Positions 9,421 through 17,800 of a stretch of DNA of 64,000 nucleotides are shown one piece after another. The DNA comes from Cohnella fermenti (GTDB taxonomy: Bacteria > Bacillota > Bacilli > Paenibacillales > Paenibacillaceae), in assembly GCF_004801405.1 (NCBI RefSeq), contig NZ_SSOB01000014.1:113409-177408 (forward strand), read 5' to 3'. Position 1 is the stretch's first letter; each line of letters starts with the position of its first letter. Position numbers and translations under genes: made by a program. The notes under the pieces are model-generated. The model had not been told where the DNA came from, did no database searches, and saw nothing but the letters and a program-made list of their open reading frames with translations.

Positions 9421-11010
9421 ATGCATGTCAAACGGAAGAGGTTGCTTGCCCTGACGACGGCGGTCGTCTTGTCGGCCGCCATGCTGGCAAGCGGTTGTTC
9501 CTCATCGAACGGGAACGGGAACGGCAATTCGCAAGGACAATCGGCCGCAACGGAGAGCGCGGGCGCCGCCGGCTCCGGAGCGGGCGAGGGAACGGCGGCA
9601 TCGGAGGCACCGAAGGCGGACACCTCGGAGTTCGTCAAGCTGAAGTACTATTATACGGGCCCGACCAGCCCCGGCGACGACGCGGTGTTCGCGGAGTTGA
9701 ACAAGCGGATCAAGGAGAAGATCAACGCCAACGTGGAATTCATCAAGGTAGCGAGCGGCGACTACACCCAGAAGATGTCGATCATGGTCAATGCTCTCGA
9801 GGAGTTCGATCTGGTGTTCACGTCTCCGTATTACTTGAATTATTACGATAACGCGTCGAAGGGAGCGTTCGTCGACATTACCGATCTGCTGCCGGTATAC
9901 GCGCCGGAGACGTATGCGCTCTTCAAGCCGGAGATCTGGGACGCGGCCCGTGTGAACGGCAAGATCTATGCCAGCATCAACCAGCAGATCTTCGCCCGGC
10001 AGAGCGGCTTCTCCGTGCAGAAGGCACTCGCGGATAAGTACGGGTTCGATCCGACGACCGTGAAGAAGTTATCCGACATTGCGCCGTTCCTGCAGAGCGT
10101 CAAGGACGGTGAGCCGGCCGAGACGACCGATCAGTTGTGGAATGCGCAGGTCAAGAATCAAGTGTTCAGCTACTTCTACCCGGCTTACGAATGGGAATCG
10201 ATCGGCGAGATCGATCTCCCCGGTGTCGTCCGTTCGATGGAGGACAACCCGAAGGTGTTCAACGAGTACGAGACGGAGGAGTTCAAGGACTTCGTGCTGA
10301 CGAATGCGGACTTCCAGAAGAGAGGGTTCATCGCGAAGGATACGCTGACGCGCCCAACGTTCGACCCGGCCAAGTACGTGGGAACGGCGATGGCGACTTT
10401 AAGTCCCGGAGTAGACGCGACGATCGCGCAGACGTACAAGGCGGAGCATTACGTCATCCCGATGGGCAGCCCGATGCTGACGTCGGCTAATGCGATCGCC
10501 ACGCTGACCGCGGTATCCGCGACATCCAAGCACCCGGAGCGTGCGCTCATGTTCATCGAGCTGCTCAATACGGACAAGGAGATTTACAACATGCTCGTCT
10601 GGGGGCTGGAGGGCGTCGATTACGTCAAGACCGGCGACAATCGCATCGAAGCGGTCGAAGGCTCGAGCTTCAAGTCGCAGGCCGGCTGGAAGTTCGGCAA
10701 CCAGTTCAATTCCTACGTGACCGGCACGCAGACCGACGACGTATGGGAACAGACGGATGAGCTCAACAAGTCCGCCAAGATGTCGAAGCTGTTCGGCTTC
10801 AGCTTCAATCCCGAACAGGTCAAGAGCGAGATCGCCAACACGATGGCGATTGTCGCCGAATACCGTCAAGCCTTCAACGCGGGGATGTACGGGGACGATA
10901 CGGAAGCGAAGCTGCAGGAATATAATCAGAAGCTGAAGTCGGCCGGCGTGGACAAGATCATTGCGGAGAAGCAGCGGCAGCTCGATGAGTTCATCGCCCA
11001 GAAGGGCTGA
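9421..11010 (+). CDS. ABC transporter lipoprotein binding protein (LplA/DUF3502 type)
   Basis: A 529-residue extracellular solute-binding protein. The signal peptide ends in a lipobox (LASGC, lipidated Cys 26), followed by a Gly/Asn/Ser-rich linker (about 27-70) and a two-lobe family 1 binding fold. The long form and the C-terminal MSKLFGFSFNPEQVKSEIAN stretch match the LplA/DUF3502 type. It captures oligosaccharides for the two permeases that follow. AGCGAGGGG precedes the ATG. First gene of the long operon 9421-23992; its 3' end overlaps the open frame of the next gene, but not that gene's probable start. Confidence 0.93.
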   Translation: MHVKRKRLLALTTAVVLSAAMLASGCSSSNGNGNGNSQGQSAATESAGAAGSGAGEGTAASEAPKADTSEFVKLKYYYTGPTSPGDDAVFAELNKRIKEKINANVEFIKVASGDYTQKMSIMVNALEEFDLVFTSPYYLNYYDNASKGAFVDITDLLPVYAPETYALFKPEIWDAARVNGKIYASINQQIFARQSGFSVQKALADKYGFDPTTVKKLSDIAPFLQSVKDGEPAETTDQLWNAQVKNQVFSYFYPAYEWESIGEIDLPGVVRSMEDNPKVFNEYETEEFKDFVLTNADFQKRGFIAKDTLTRPTFDPAKYVGTAMATLSPGVDATIAQTYKAEHYVIPMGSPMLTSANAIATLTAVSATSKHPERALMFIELLNTDKEIYNMLVWGLEGVDYVKTGDNRIEAVEGSSFKSQAGWKFGNQFNSYVTGTQTDDVWEQTDELNKSAKMSKLFGFSFNPEQVKSEIANTMAIVAEYRQAFNAGMYGDDTEAKLQEYNQKLKSAGVDKIIAEKQRQLDEFIAQKG

Positions 11011-11101
11011 CGTTCGGGTGAAGGCGAGCGGGAGGACCGAAGCGATCGTCGGTTCTTCCGGGCTCGCGACGCGTGTGAATCCGCCGACGGGAGTGCAGAT
11101 T

Positions 11102-12031
11102 GTGGCTGCAGAGAGAGTAAGGAAATGGGGCAAATATGCCAAGGAAGACCGTCATCTTCTTCTGATGACATTGCCGGCTGTCGTGAAGATTCTGATCTTC
11201 TCCTATCTGCCGCTCATCGGGATTGTCATTGCCTTCAAGGACTACGTGCCGAGATTGGGCATTCTGGGAAGCCCGTGGAACGGTTTAGAAAATTTTGAAT
11301 TTTTCTTCAAATCGTCCGACGCCTGGCGAATTCTGCGCAATACGATCGGGCTGAACGCCCTCATCATCGCGGCAGAGCTCGTCGTGGCCGTCTCCATGGC
11401 CTTGCTGCTGTATGAGATATCCAACCGCAAGGCGCTCAAGGCGTATCAATCGATCATGTTCTTCCCGTACTTCTTCTCGTGGGTGTTGACCGGCCTGATG
11501 TTGACTACGTTGCTGAACCCGAACAACGGGATCGTGTCCCGGCTGATCGAGGACATGACGGGGCGCGAAGCGGCTTTCTACTCGGAGCCTTGGTACTGGA
11601 TTGTCATTCTGCCGCTCGTGAGCATCTGGAAGGGCACCGGCTTCAGCAGCCTGATCTATTACTCGGCGCTGATGGGCATCGATAAGGATCTGTTCGAGGC
11701 GGCGGAGATCGACGGAGCGACGAAGCTTCAGGCGATGCGATTCATCTCGCTGCCGTTCCTGATGCCGATCATGGTCATGCTGACGATTCTGGCCGTCGGG
11801 CATATTCTGCGAGCGGACTTCGGCTTGTTCTACTTCGTGCCGCGCAATGTCAGCGCCCTGTACCCCGTGACGGACGTGCTCGATACTTATGTATTCCGCG
11901 CGCTTACCGTCAACGGCAACTTTACGATGAGCGCCGCCGTCAGCGTTTTCCAATCGTTCGTCGGTCTGGTCTTGATTCTGGGCACGAACAGATTGGCGAA
12001 GATGTACGACAAAGAGTATGGGTTGTTCTAA
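11102..12031 (+). CDS. ABC transporter permease (LplB type)
   Basis: Inner-membrane permease of a carbohydrate ABC importer (binding-protein-dependent transport family), about 309 residues from the chosen start. Six membrane helices begin at LLLMTLPAVVKILIFSYLPLIGIVIAFKDY; the EAA loop that contacts the ATPase is seen as DLFEAAEIDGATKLQAMRFISLPFL. The start is ambiguous: GTG 11102 has GGGAG 8 bases upstream, GTG 11093 and GTG 11018 are alternatives, and the frame stays open to 10961 inside the binding protein gene. No ATP-binding subunit is encoded nearby, as is usual for this subfamily, which uses a shared MsmX-like ATPase. Confidence 0.9.
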   Translation: MAAERVRKWGKYAKEDRHLLLMTLPAVVKILIFSYLPLIGIVIAFKDYVPRLGILGSPWNGLENFEFFFKSSDAWRILRNTIGLNALIIAAELVVAVSMALLLYEISNRKALKAYQSIMFFPYFFSWVLTGLMLTTLLNPNNGIVSRLIEDMTGREAAFYSEPWYWIVILPLVSIWKGTGFSSLIYYSALMGIDKDLFEAAEIDGATKLQAMRFISLPFLMPIMVMLTILAVGHILRADFGLFYFVPRNVSALYPVTDVLDTYVFRALTVNGNFTMSAAVSVFQSFVGLVLILGTNRLAKMYDKEYGLF

Positions 12032-12046
12032 GTTGGAGGGATGGAA

Positions 12047-12931
12047 TTGAACACACGTACGCTGCCGATTCGACTTCTCGCGCACGGCTGCTTGCTCCTC
12101 TTCTGCTGCATATGCCTGCTGCCGATGGTCCTGACCTTATCGGTATCGCTCACCGAAGGGGCGGCCATTCAGCGATACGGGTATGCGCTCATTCCGCCAT
12201 CCTTCTCTCTGGATGCATACGCCTTCATTCTGGACGACATGAAGACGCTGATCGACGGATACCGCAATTCGCTGCTGATCGTCGTCTTCGGTACGACGTT
12301 GAACCTGCTCGTGACCTCCATGGTGTCTTATTCGCTTGCACGGCGGGACTTTCGCTTCGGCAAGGCAATCTCGGTCTATATCTTCGTCACGATGATCTTC
12401 AGCGGCGGCTTGGTGCCGACGTACATCCTGATCGTGCAGTATTTGGGGTGGAAGAACATGCTGATCGCGCTGATCGTGCCCGCCTTCGCCGCTCCGTTCC
12501 AGATTTTCCTGCTGCGGGTGTTCTTCCAAGAGGTGCCTCAGGCGCTTACGGAATCGGCGAAGATCGACGGCGCGTCCGACTGGCGAACGTACTGGAGCAT
12601 CGCGCTGCCGCTATCTAGGCCCGCGCTGGCGACGCTTGCCTTGATGATGACGCTGAGTTATTGGAACGAGACGTTTAATGCGATGCTGTTCATCGATAAG
12701 TCTTCGCTGTTCCCGATTCAATTGGTGCTGAAGAATATTCAAAGCTACGTCGAGATGATTCGCAACGTCGGGTTCGACCCGAGCGGCAATCTCGTCGATC
12801 CGTCGGATGTGCCGACCGAGTCGATCATGTATGCCATGATGGTGCTCACTTCGCTGCCCGTCATGTTCATCTTCTCGTTCCTGCAGAAGTACTTCGTCAA
12901 GGGAATGACGCTCGGTGCGGTTAAGGGATAA
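12047..12931 (+). CDS. ABC transporter permease (LplC/YtcP type)
   Basis: Second permease of the importer, 294 residues. It has a typical N-terminus (RLLAHGCLLLFCCICLLPMV), six helices and the EAA loop QALTESAKIDGASDWRTYWSIALPLSRP, ending FVKGMTLGAVKG, which is diagnostic for this subfamily. TTG 12047 is preferred to ATG 12041, because GGAGGG at 12035-12040 abuts the ATG but is 6-7 bases from the TTG. It begins 15 bases after the first permease and pairs with it as a heterodimeric channel. Confidence 0.92.
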   Translation: MNTRTLPIRLLAHGCLLLFCCICLLPMVLTLSVSLTEGAAIQRYGYALIPPSFSLDAYAFILDDMKTLIDGYRNSLLIVVFGTTLNLLVTSMVSYSLARRDFRFGKAISVYIFVTMIFSGGLVPTYILIVQYLGWKNMLIALIVPAFAAPFQIFLLRVFFQEVPQALTESAKIDGASDWRTYWSIALPLSRPALATLALMMTLSYWNETFNAMLFIDKSSLFPIQLVLKNIQSYVEMIRNVGFDPSGNLVDPSDVPTESIMYAMMVLTSLPVMFIFSFLQKYFVKGMTLGAVKG

Positions 12932-12979
12932 GCGATTCGGCGGAGAGGGACAGGAATTTACAGAGAAGGATGGGAGTCT

Positions 12980-13717
12980 ATGAGTGAAGCGATACGCGTG
13001 ACGATATGGAACGAGAATAGGCATGAGACGAGGGAAGAACGGGTCAGGGCGATTTATCCGCAAGGAATCCATGGCGCGATCGCGGAAGGGATCTCGGGCG
13101 ACTTCGTCATTCGGACCGCGACGATGGACGAGCCGGAGCAAGGCTTGCCGGAAGACGTATTGGACGCGACGGATGTCCTCGTATGGTGGGGACATATCGG
13201 CCATCGCGACCTGTCGGAGGAGCTTGCGGACCGTGTAGCCGCCCGCGTCAGGCAAGGCATGGGGCTGATTGCGCTGCACTCTTCGCATTATTCGAAGCCG
13301 TTCAAGAGGCTGATGGGAACGAGCTGCTCCTTGCTCTATCGCGACGTGGCGGAGAAGGAGAGGCTGTGGGTTACGGCTCCGGCGCATCCCATCGTCGCTG
13401 GAATCGGTCCGTACTTCGAACTGCCTCATGAAGAGATGTACGGCGAATTCTTCGACATTCCGTCTCCGGACGAGGTCGTGCTCACCGGCTGGTTCGAGGG
13501 CGGCAACGTATTCCGCAGCGGCTGCACGTTCACCCGCGGGATGGGCAAGATTTTCTACTTCCAGCCGGGCCATCAATTGTACCCGACGTACTACGACAGC
13601 AACGTGAGACGAGTAATCTCCAACGCGATTAATTGGGCCGCGCCTGTTCGGAGGCCGGCGCTGCAGTTCGGCAAGTCCGTGCCGGCTCTGGAGCCGCTGT
13701 CCGTAGAAGGGGAATAA
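12980..13717 (+). CDS. ThuA domain protein
   Basis: A 245-residue ThuA-like (trehalose utilisation) protein with a glutamine-amidotransferase-like fold. Visible family segments are DVLVWWGHIGH, GLIALHSSHYSKPFKRLMG, PAHPIVAGIG and GKIFYFQPGHQLYPTYY. ThuA-like proteins occur in many sugar operons beside Gfo/Idh/MocA oxidoreductases and are linked to oxidised disaccharides in rhizobia; the reaction is not settled. Here it lies 48 bp after the permease and just before such an oxidoreductase, so both probably act on the imported sugar. Length is normal for the family. Confidence 0.87.
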   Translation: MSEAIRVTIWNENRHETREERVRAIYPQGIHGAIAEGISGDFVIRTATMDEPEQGLPEDVLDATDVLVWWGHIGHRDLSEELADRVAARVRQGMGLIALHSSHYSKPFKRLMGTSCSLLYRDVAEKERLWVTAPAHPIVAGIGPYFELPHEEMYGEFFDIPSPDEVVLTGWFEGGNVFRSGCTFTRGMGKIFYFQPGHQLYPTYYDSNVRRVISNAINWAAPVRRPALQFGKSVPALEPLSVEGE

Positions 13718-13759
13718 GAGAGAAGTGGAATAAGAGCGAAGGGAATAAGAGAGAAGGGG
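13709..13759 (+). repeat. 15-16 bp tandem repeat between thuA-like and oxidoreductase genes
   Basis: Three consecutive copies of a purine-rich unit (GGGGAATAAGAGAGAA, GTGGAATAAGAGCGAA, GGGAATAAGAGAGAA) and the start of a fourth fill the gap. Each copy contains TAA; the first supplies the thuA-like stop codon. The last partial copy gives the AAGGGGAA ribosome binding site of the next gene. Confidence 0.85.
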
Positions 13760-13767
13760 AACAGATC

Positions 13768-14844
13768 ATGTCCAAGCTTCGAATAGGCATTGTGGGAACA
13801 GGGAAAATCTTCGAGAACGCGCACGCGCCGGCCTGGCTGTCGAGTCCGCATGTGGAGGTAACCGCGGTATCCGATGTGTATCGGCCGGCGGCGGAGACGC
13901 AGGCGAAGCGGTTCGGCACGGATCGGGTCTATACCGATTACATGGAGATGCTGGAGCGGGAGAAGCTGGATGCCATCGATATATGCGCGCCTAACGTCCT
14001 CCATTCCGAGATTGCGGTTGCCGCGCTCGAGCGGGGCATTCACGTGTTCTGCGAGAAGCCGGATGCGGTAGATGCGGCCGGAGCCGAACGGATGGCGGAT
14101 GCGGCGGCGCGTTCGGGCAAGCTGCTGATGGTCATGCGGAACAATCGCTTCTCTCCGCAGGCGCAATTCCTGAAGCGTTACATCGAGAGCGGAGCGATGG
14201 GCGATATTTATTCCGCGCGCGCGGTGTGGCTGCGTAGACGCGGCATTCCGGGCAGAGGAGGATGGTTCACGACGAAGGCGATGTCCGGCGGCGGACCTCT
14301 GATCGATCTGGGCGTGCATATGATCGATGTCGCCATCTGGCTGATGGGCAGTCCGAAGCCAGTCGCCGTCAGCGGAGCTGCGTATACGAAGTTCGCAGAC
14401 TCGAAGCTGACAAGCGCGGCTCCGCGCAGAGGGGCGACCGCAGGGGGCGTGTTCGACGTCGAGGATCTGGCTGCGGGCTTCATTCGGTTCGACAACGGCG
14501 CGACCATGCAGATTGAATTCAGTTGGGCGTCCAACATCGAGGAGGACGTGTCCAAGCTCGTCGAGCTGCGCGGCACGCGGGCGGGCGCGATGCTCCGCAA
14601 CCGCGACCTGAAGCTGGTCACGGAGATCGAAGGCGCGATATGCGATATTGTGCCGCAGTTCCCGAAGGATGACACGCTTACGCAATGGCGCAACATCCAT
14701 CACTTCATCGATTGCCTGATCGGCGAGGCCGATCCGATCAGCACGCCGGAGACCGGCGTCGACATGATCCGTATTCTGAGCGCGATCTATGAATCCGCCG
14801 CGACGGGGGCGGAGGTTCGGCTGGACGAGGCCGAACAGGGCTGA
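13768..14844 (+). CDS. Gfo/Idh/MocA family oxidoreductase
   Basis: A 358-residue NAD(P)-dependent sugar oxidoreductase. The Rossmann motif IGIVGTGKIFENAH is at the N-terminus; the substrate-side EKPDA motif (HVFCEKPDAVD, equivalent to EKP) and the GGGPLIDLGVHMIDVAIWLMG segment of the C-terminal domain are clear. Members oxidise sugars or inositols at C2/C3 or act as hydrolytic partners. The start ATG 13768 follows GAAGGGGAA; the open frame to 13633 overlaps the preceding gene and lacks homology. With the ThuA-like protein and the isomerase at 5205 it suggests an oxidative route for a modified sugar. Exact substrate unknown. Confidence 0.92.
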   Translation: MSKLRIGIVGTGKIFENAHAPAWLSSPHVEVTAVSDVYRPAAETQAKRFGTDRVYTDYMEMLEREKLDAIDICAPNVLHSEIAVAALERGIHVFCEKPDAVDAAGAERMADAAARSGKLLMVMRNNRFSPQAQFLKRYIESGAMGDIYSARAVWLRRRGIPGRGGWFTTKAMSGGGPLIDLGVHMIDVAIWLMGSPKPVAVSGAAYTKFADSKLTSAAPRRGATAGGVFDVEDLAAGFIRFDNGATMQIEFSWASNIEEDVSKLVELRGTRAGAMLRNRDLKLVTEIEGAICDIVPQFPKDDTLTQWRNIHHFIDCLIGEADPISTPETGVDMIRILSAIYESAATGAEVRLDEAEQG

Positions 14845-14875
14845 ACGAAGTGAACGAGGAGAGGGCGGGGTTAAT

Positions 14876-17800
14876 GTGAACAGGAAAGTTGTCCGCAGGC
14901 TTACCAGGCTTGCCAGGCTTCTCATGGCAAGCCTTCTGCTTCAGGCAATTGTCTGGCATGCACCCAAGGCGGCATCGGCAGAGGAGATCGGCGCAGGCGA
15001 TCTGTATCAAGAGAGCTTCAACGGCATTGCCGCCGGGAACAAGCCGGCGGGCTCCGACTGGAGCTTCGGCGAAGCTTACGGCTCCGTGTCCGTGGCCGAG
15101 ACGCCGGACTCGTCGGACAAGAGCTTGCGGATCGAACGGACGGATGTGGATACGGCGTCCGGCTTGTATGCCCGCAAGAGCTTCGCCACGCCGCTGACCG
15201 GCCGATTCATCGTGCGCACCAGGGTCATGGCGGAGCAGACGAATGCCGCCGTGGTCGCGATGTCGCTTCGTTCGTCGGACAGCAAGGAATTTCTGGCGGT
15301 GACCTTGACGGCGCAAGGTCAGATTCGTTACCAGACGGCAACCGGCTCCGTTGTCCTGCAGTCGTATGCGGAGGATGTGTGGTATGACATTGCGGCCGTC
15401 GTGGATACCGACACCCAGCAATACGGAATCGTAATCGACGGGCAGTGGAAGGTAGGGCCGATCGCATTCAAGGACTTGGATGCCGAGAACTTCAAACGAA
15501 TCGAATACCAGGTGTACAAGACGACGCCGGGAACGGCGTACTTCGATGAATTGTCCGTCTACTCGCATGAGGTTGATCTGAGCGCAAGCTCCGTCACGCT
15601 GCCGCTCGGTCAGAGCGATGCCCTGGAGGCCGACGTGACTCCGGGGTGGCCGGCGCTTGAGGGAGTGACGTGGACAACAAGCGATCCGTCGGTTGTCCGT
15701 GTCGATTCGAGCGGAGCGATAACCGCTTACGGCTATGGCACGGCTGCGGTCCGAGCGACATCGGTCGGCGGAGCTTACGCCGAATGCATCGTTACGGTTC
15801 CGTCGGGACCGAACGTACCGGTAACGGGGCTGTCTCTTGACGGCGACGCTCTAACGATCAGGGAAGGCGACGTCGTGCCGTTGGAAGCTTATTTGCAGCC
15901 CTTCTATGCCAGCAACAAGGGAATCGAATGGGCTTCAAGCGAGCCTTCCGTCGTCTCTGTCGTCTATGATGCCGGGTCAAGCATCGCCACATTGACGGGG
16001 CTGGAGCCGGGCGAGAGCGTCATTACGGCGGTCAGCGAGGACGGAGATTACGGCGACAGCCTAACGGTAACGGTCCTGCGTCAGCCCGATCTCTTCGACG
16101 AGAGCTTCGAAGGCTATGCCGAAGGAACCAAGCCGACGTCGCTGACCGTGCCGACAGCCTCGGGGGCGGATGCGACGGTGACTTCGAAGCCTTATTCGTC
16201 GGGCAAGGCGCTGCGCATCGAGAAGACGGAAGCGACGTCGAGCTCCTACATGGTCACTCGTTCCGTGCCGACCGGCAATGAGAAGATGAAGCTGTCCATG
16301 AAGGCGATGGCGAAGCAGAAGAACGCGGTGGCTTACGTCTCCGCGATACGCAATCGCGCGGGAACGGCGATTCTGTACGTTGCCTTCCACAACACGGGCA
16401 AGATCTCCGTCTTCCATAGCGGGGCGTGGGAAGCGGTGCAAGCTTACGAGACGAACCGCTGGTACCAATTCGACTTGGCGATCGACACGACGACAGGGAC
16501 CTACGATCTGTATATCGACGGAGAGCCGAAGCGAGTCGGATTGCCCTTGATGGCCTCCGGCAGCGAGGTCGCCACCCTGCAGTTCGGCATCTACAGCCTG
16601 TCGACGGGAACGGCTTATTACGACGATATCCAGGGGTACAGCTACGAAGCCGTGACCGGGGTATCGACGTCCGGGCTTCCTTCCGAGCTGTCGCTTGGCC
16701 GGACGTATCGGCTTCGGCCCGAGCTTGCGCCGATTGAACCGACCTTCGAATCGGCAAGCTGGTCGAGCAGCGATGAAGCGGTCGTCTCGATTGACGAGCT
16801 TGGCAACGCGACGGCTGTCGGCCTTGGCACGGCGACCCTGACCGCTGTGACGACGGATGGCTCGTTTACGGATCAAGCCATGGTTCAGGTCGTGGAGAAG
16901 CTGCCGGAGTCGCTCGTCTTGACTCCCTCTTCCCTGACGCTGCCGGTCGGCTCCGATCGGCAGCTCGTGCCGGCCATGGAGCCGTATGATGCAACGAACG
17001 GGAACGTGACCTGGGCCAGCAGCGACACCGGCGTGGCGACCGTGGACGAAGAGGGGCGAGTGTTCGCGGTCGGAGCCGGCACGGCGACGATCACCGCTAC
17101 GACGGAAGAAGAGGAGATCGCCGCGACCAGCAGCCTTACGGTCGTGAACCGGTCGGTCCAAGCGGAGTTGTATGTGTCTCCGGACGGGGACGACGGCAAT
17201 CCGGGCACGTTGGCCTCGCCTTATCGGACGCTGGAGCGGGCTCGAGATGCTGCGCGAACGATGAACGACGAGATGACGGGCGATATCGTAATCTATCTTC
17301 GCGGAGGGGATTATGCGCTCGATTCGACCTTCTATCTCGACGAGAGGGATTCCGGAAGCAACGGCTACCGAATCGTCTATCGGGCTTACGAGGGAGAAGA
17401 ACCTGTCGTGGAGGGCGGCAAACGGATCACCGGATGGACGTTATATGATGCGGAGAACAACATTTACAAGGCTGACGCGGGCTTCGATATCGAGACCAGA
17501 CAGTTGTACGTAGACGGCGTGCGCGCCGTTCGGGCAAGAAGCGACGGAGGGCTGACGAACCCCGAGATTGTCTCGGGCGGCTATCGCTCCGACGATATCG
17601 AGCTTGCCGGATGGGGCAATATCGGGGATATGGAGCTGGTGCTCAAGGCGGAATGGACGAACCCGCGCAATCGGATCGCTTCCATTACGACGGACAACGG
17701 CCAGGCGGTCATTACGATGCAGCAGCCGGGCTGGTCGTACGTGACGTCGAAGGACAGCGTCGATTATCCGTGGTACATCGAGAATGCGTACGAATTGATC

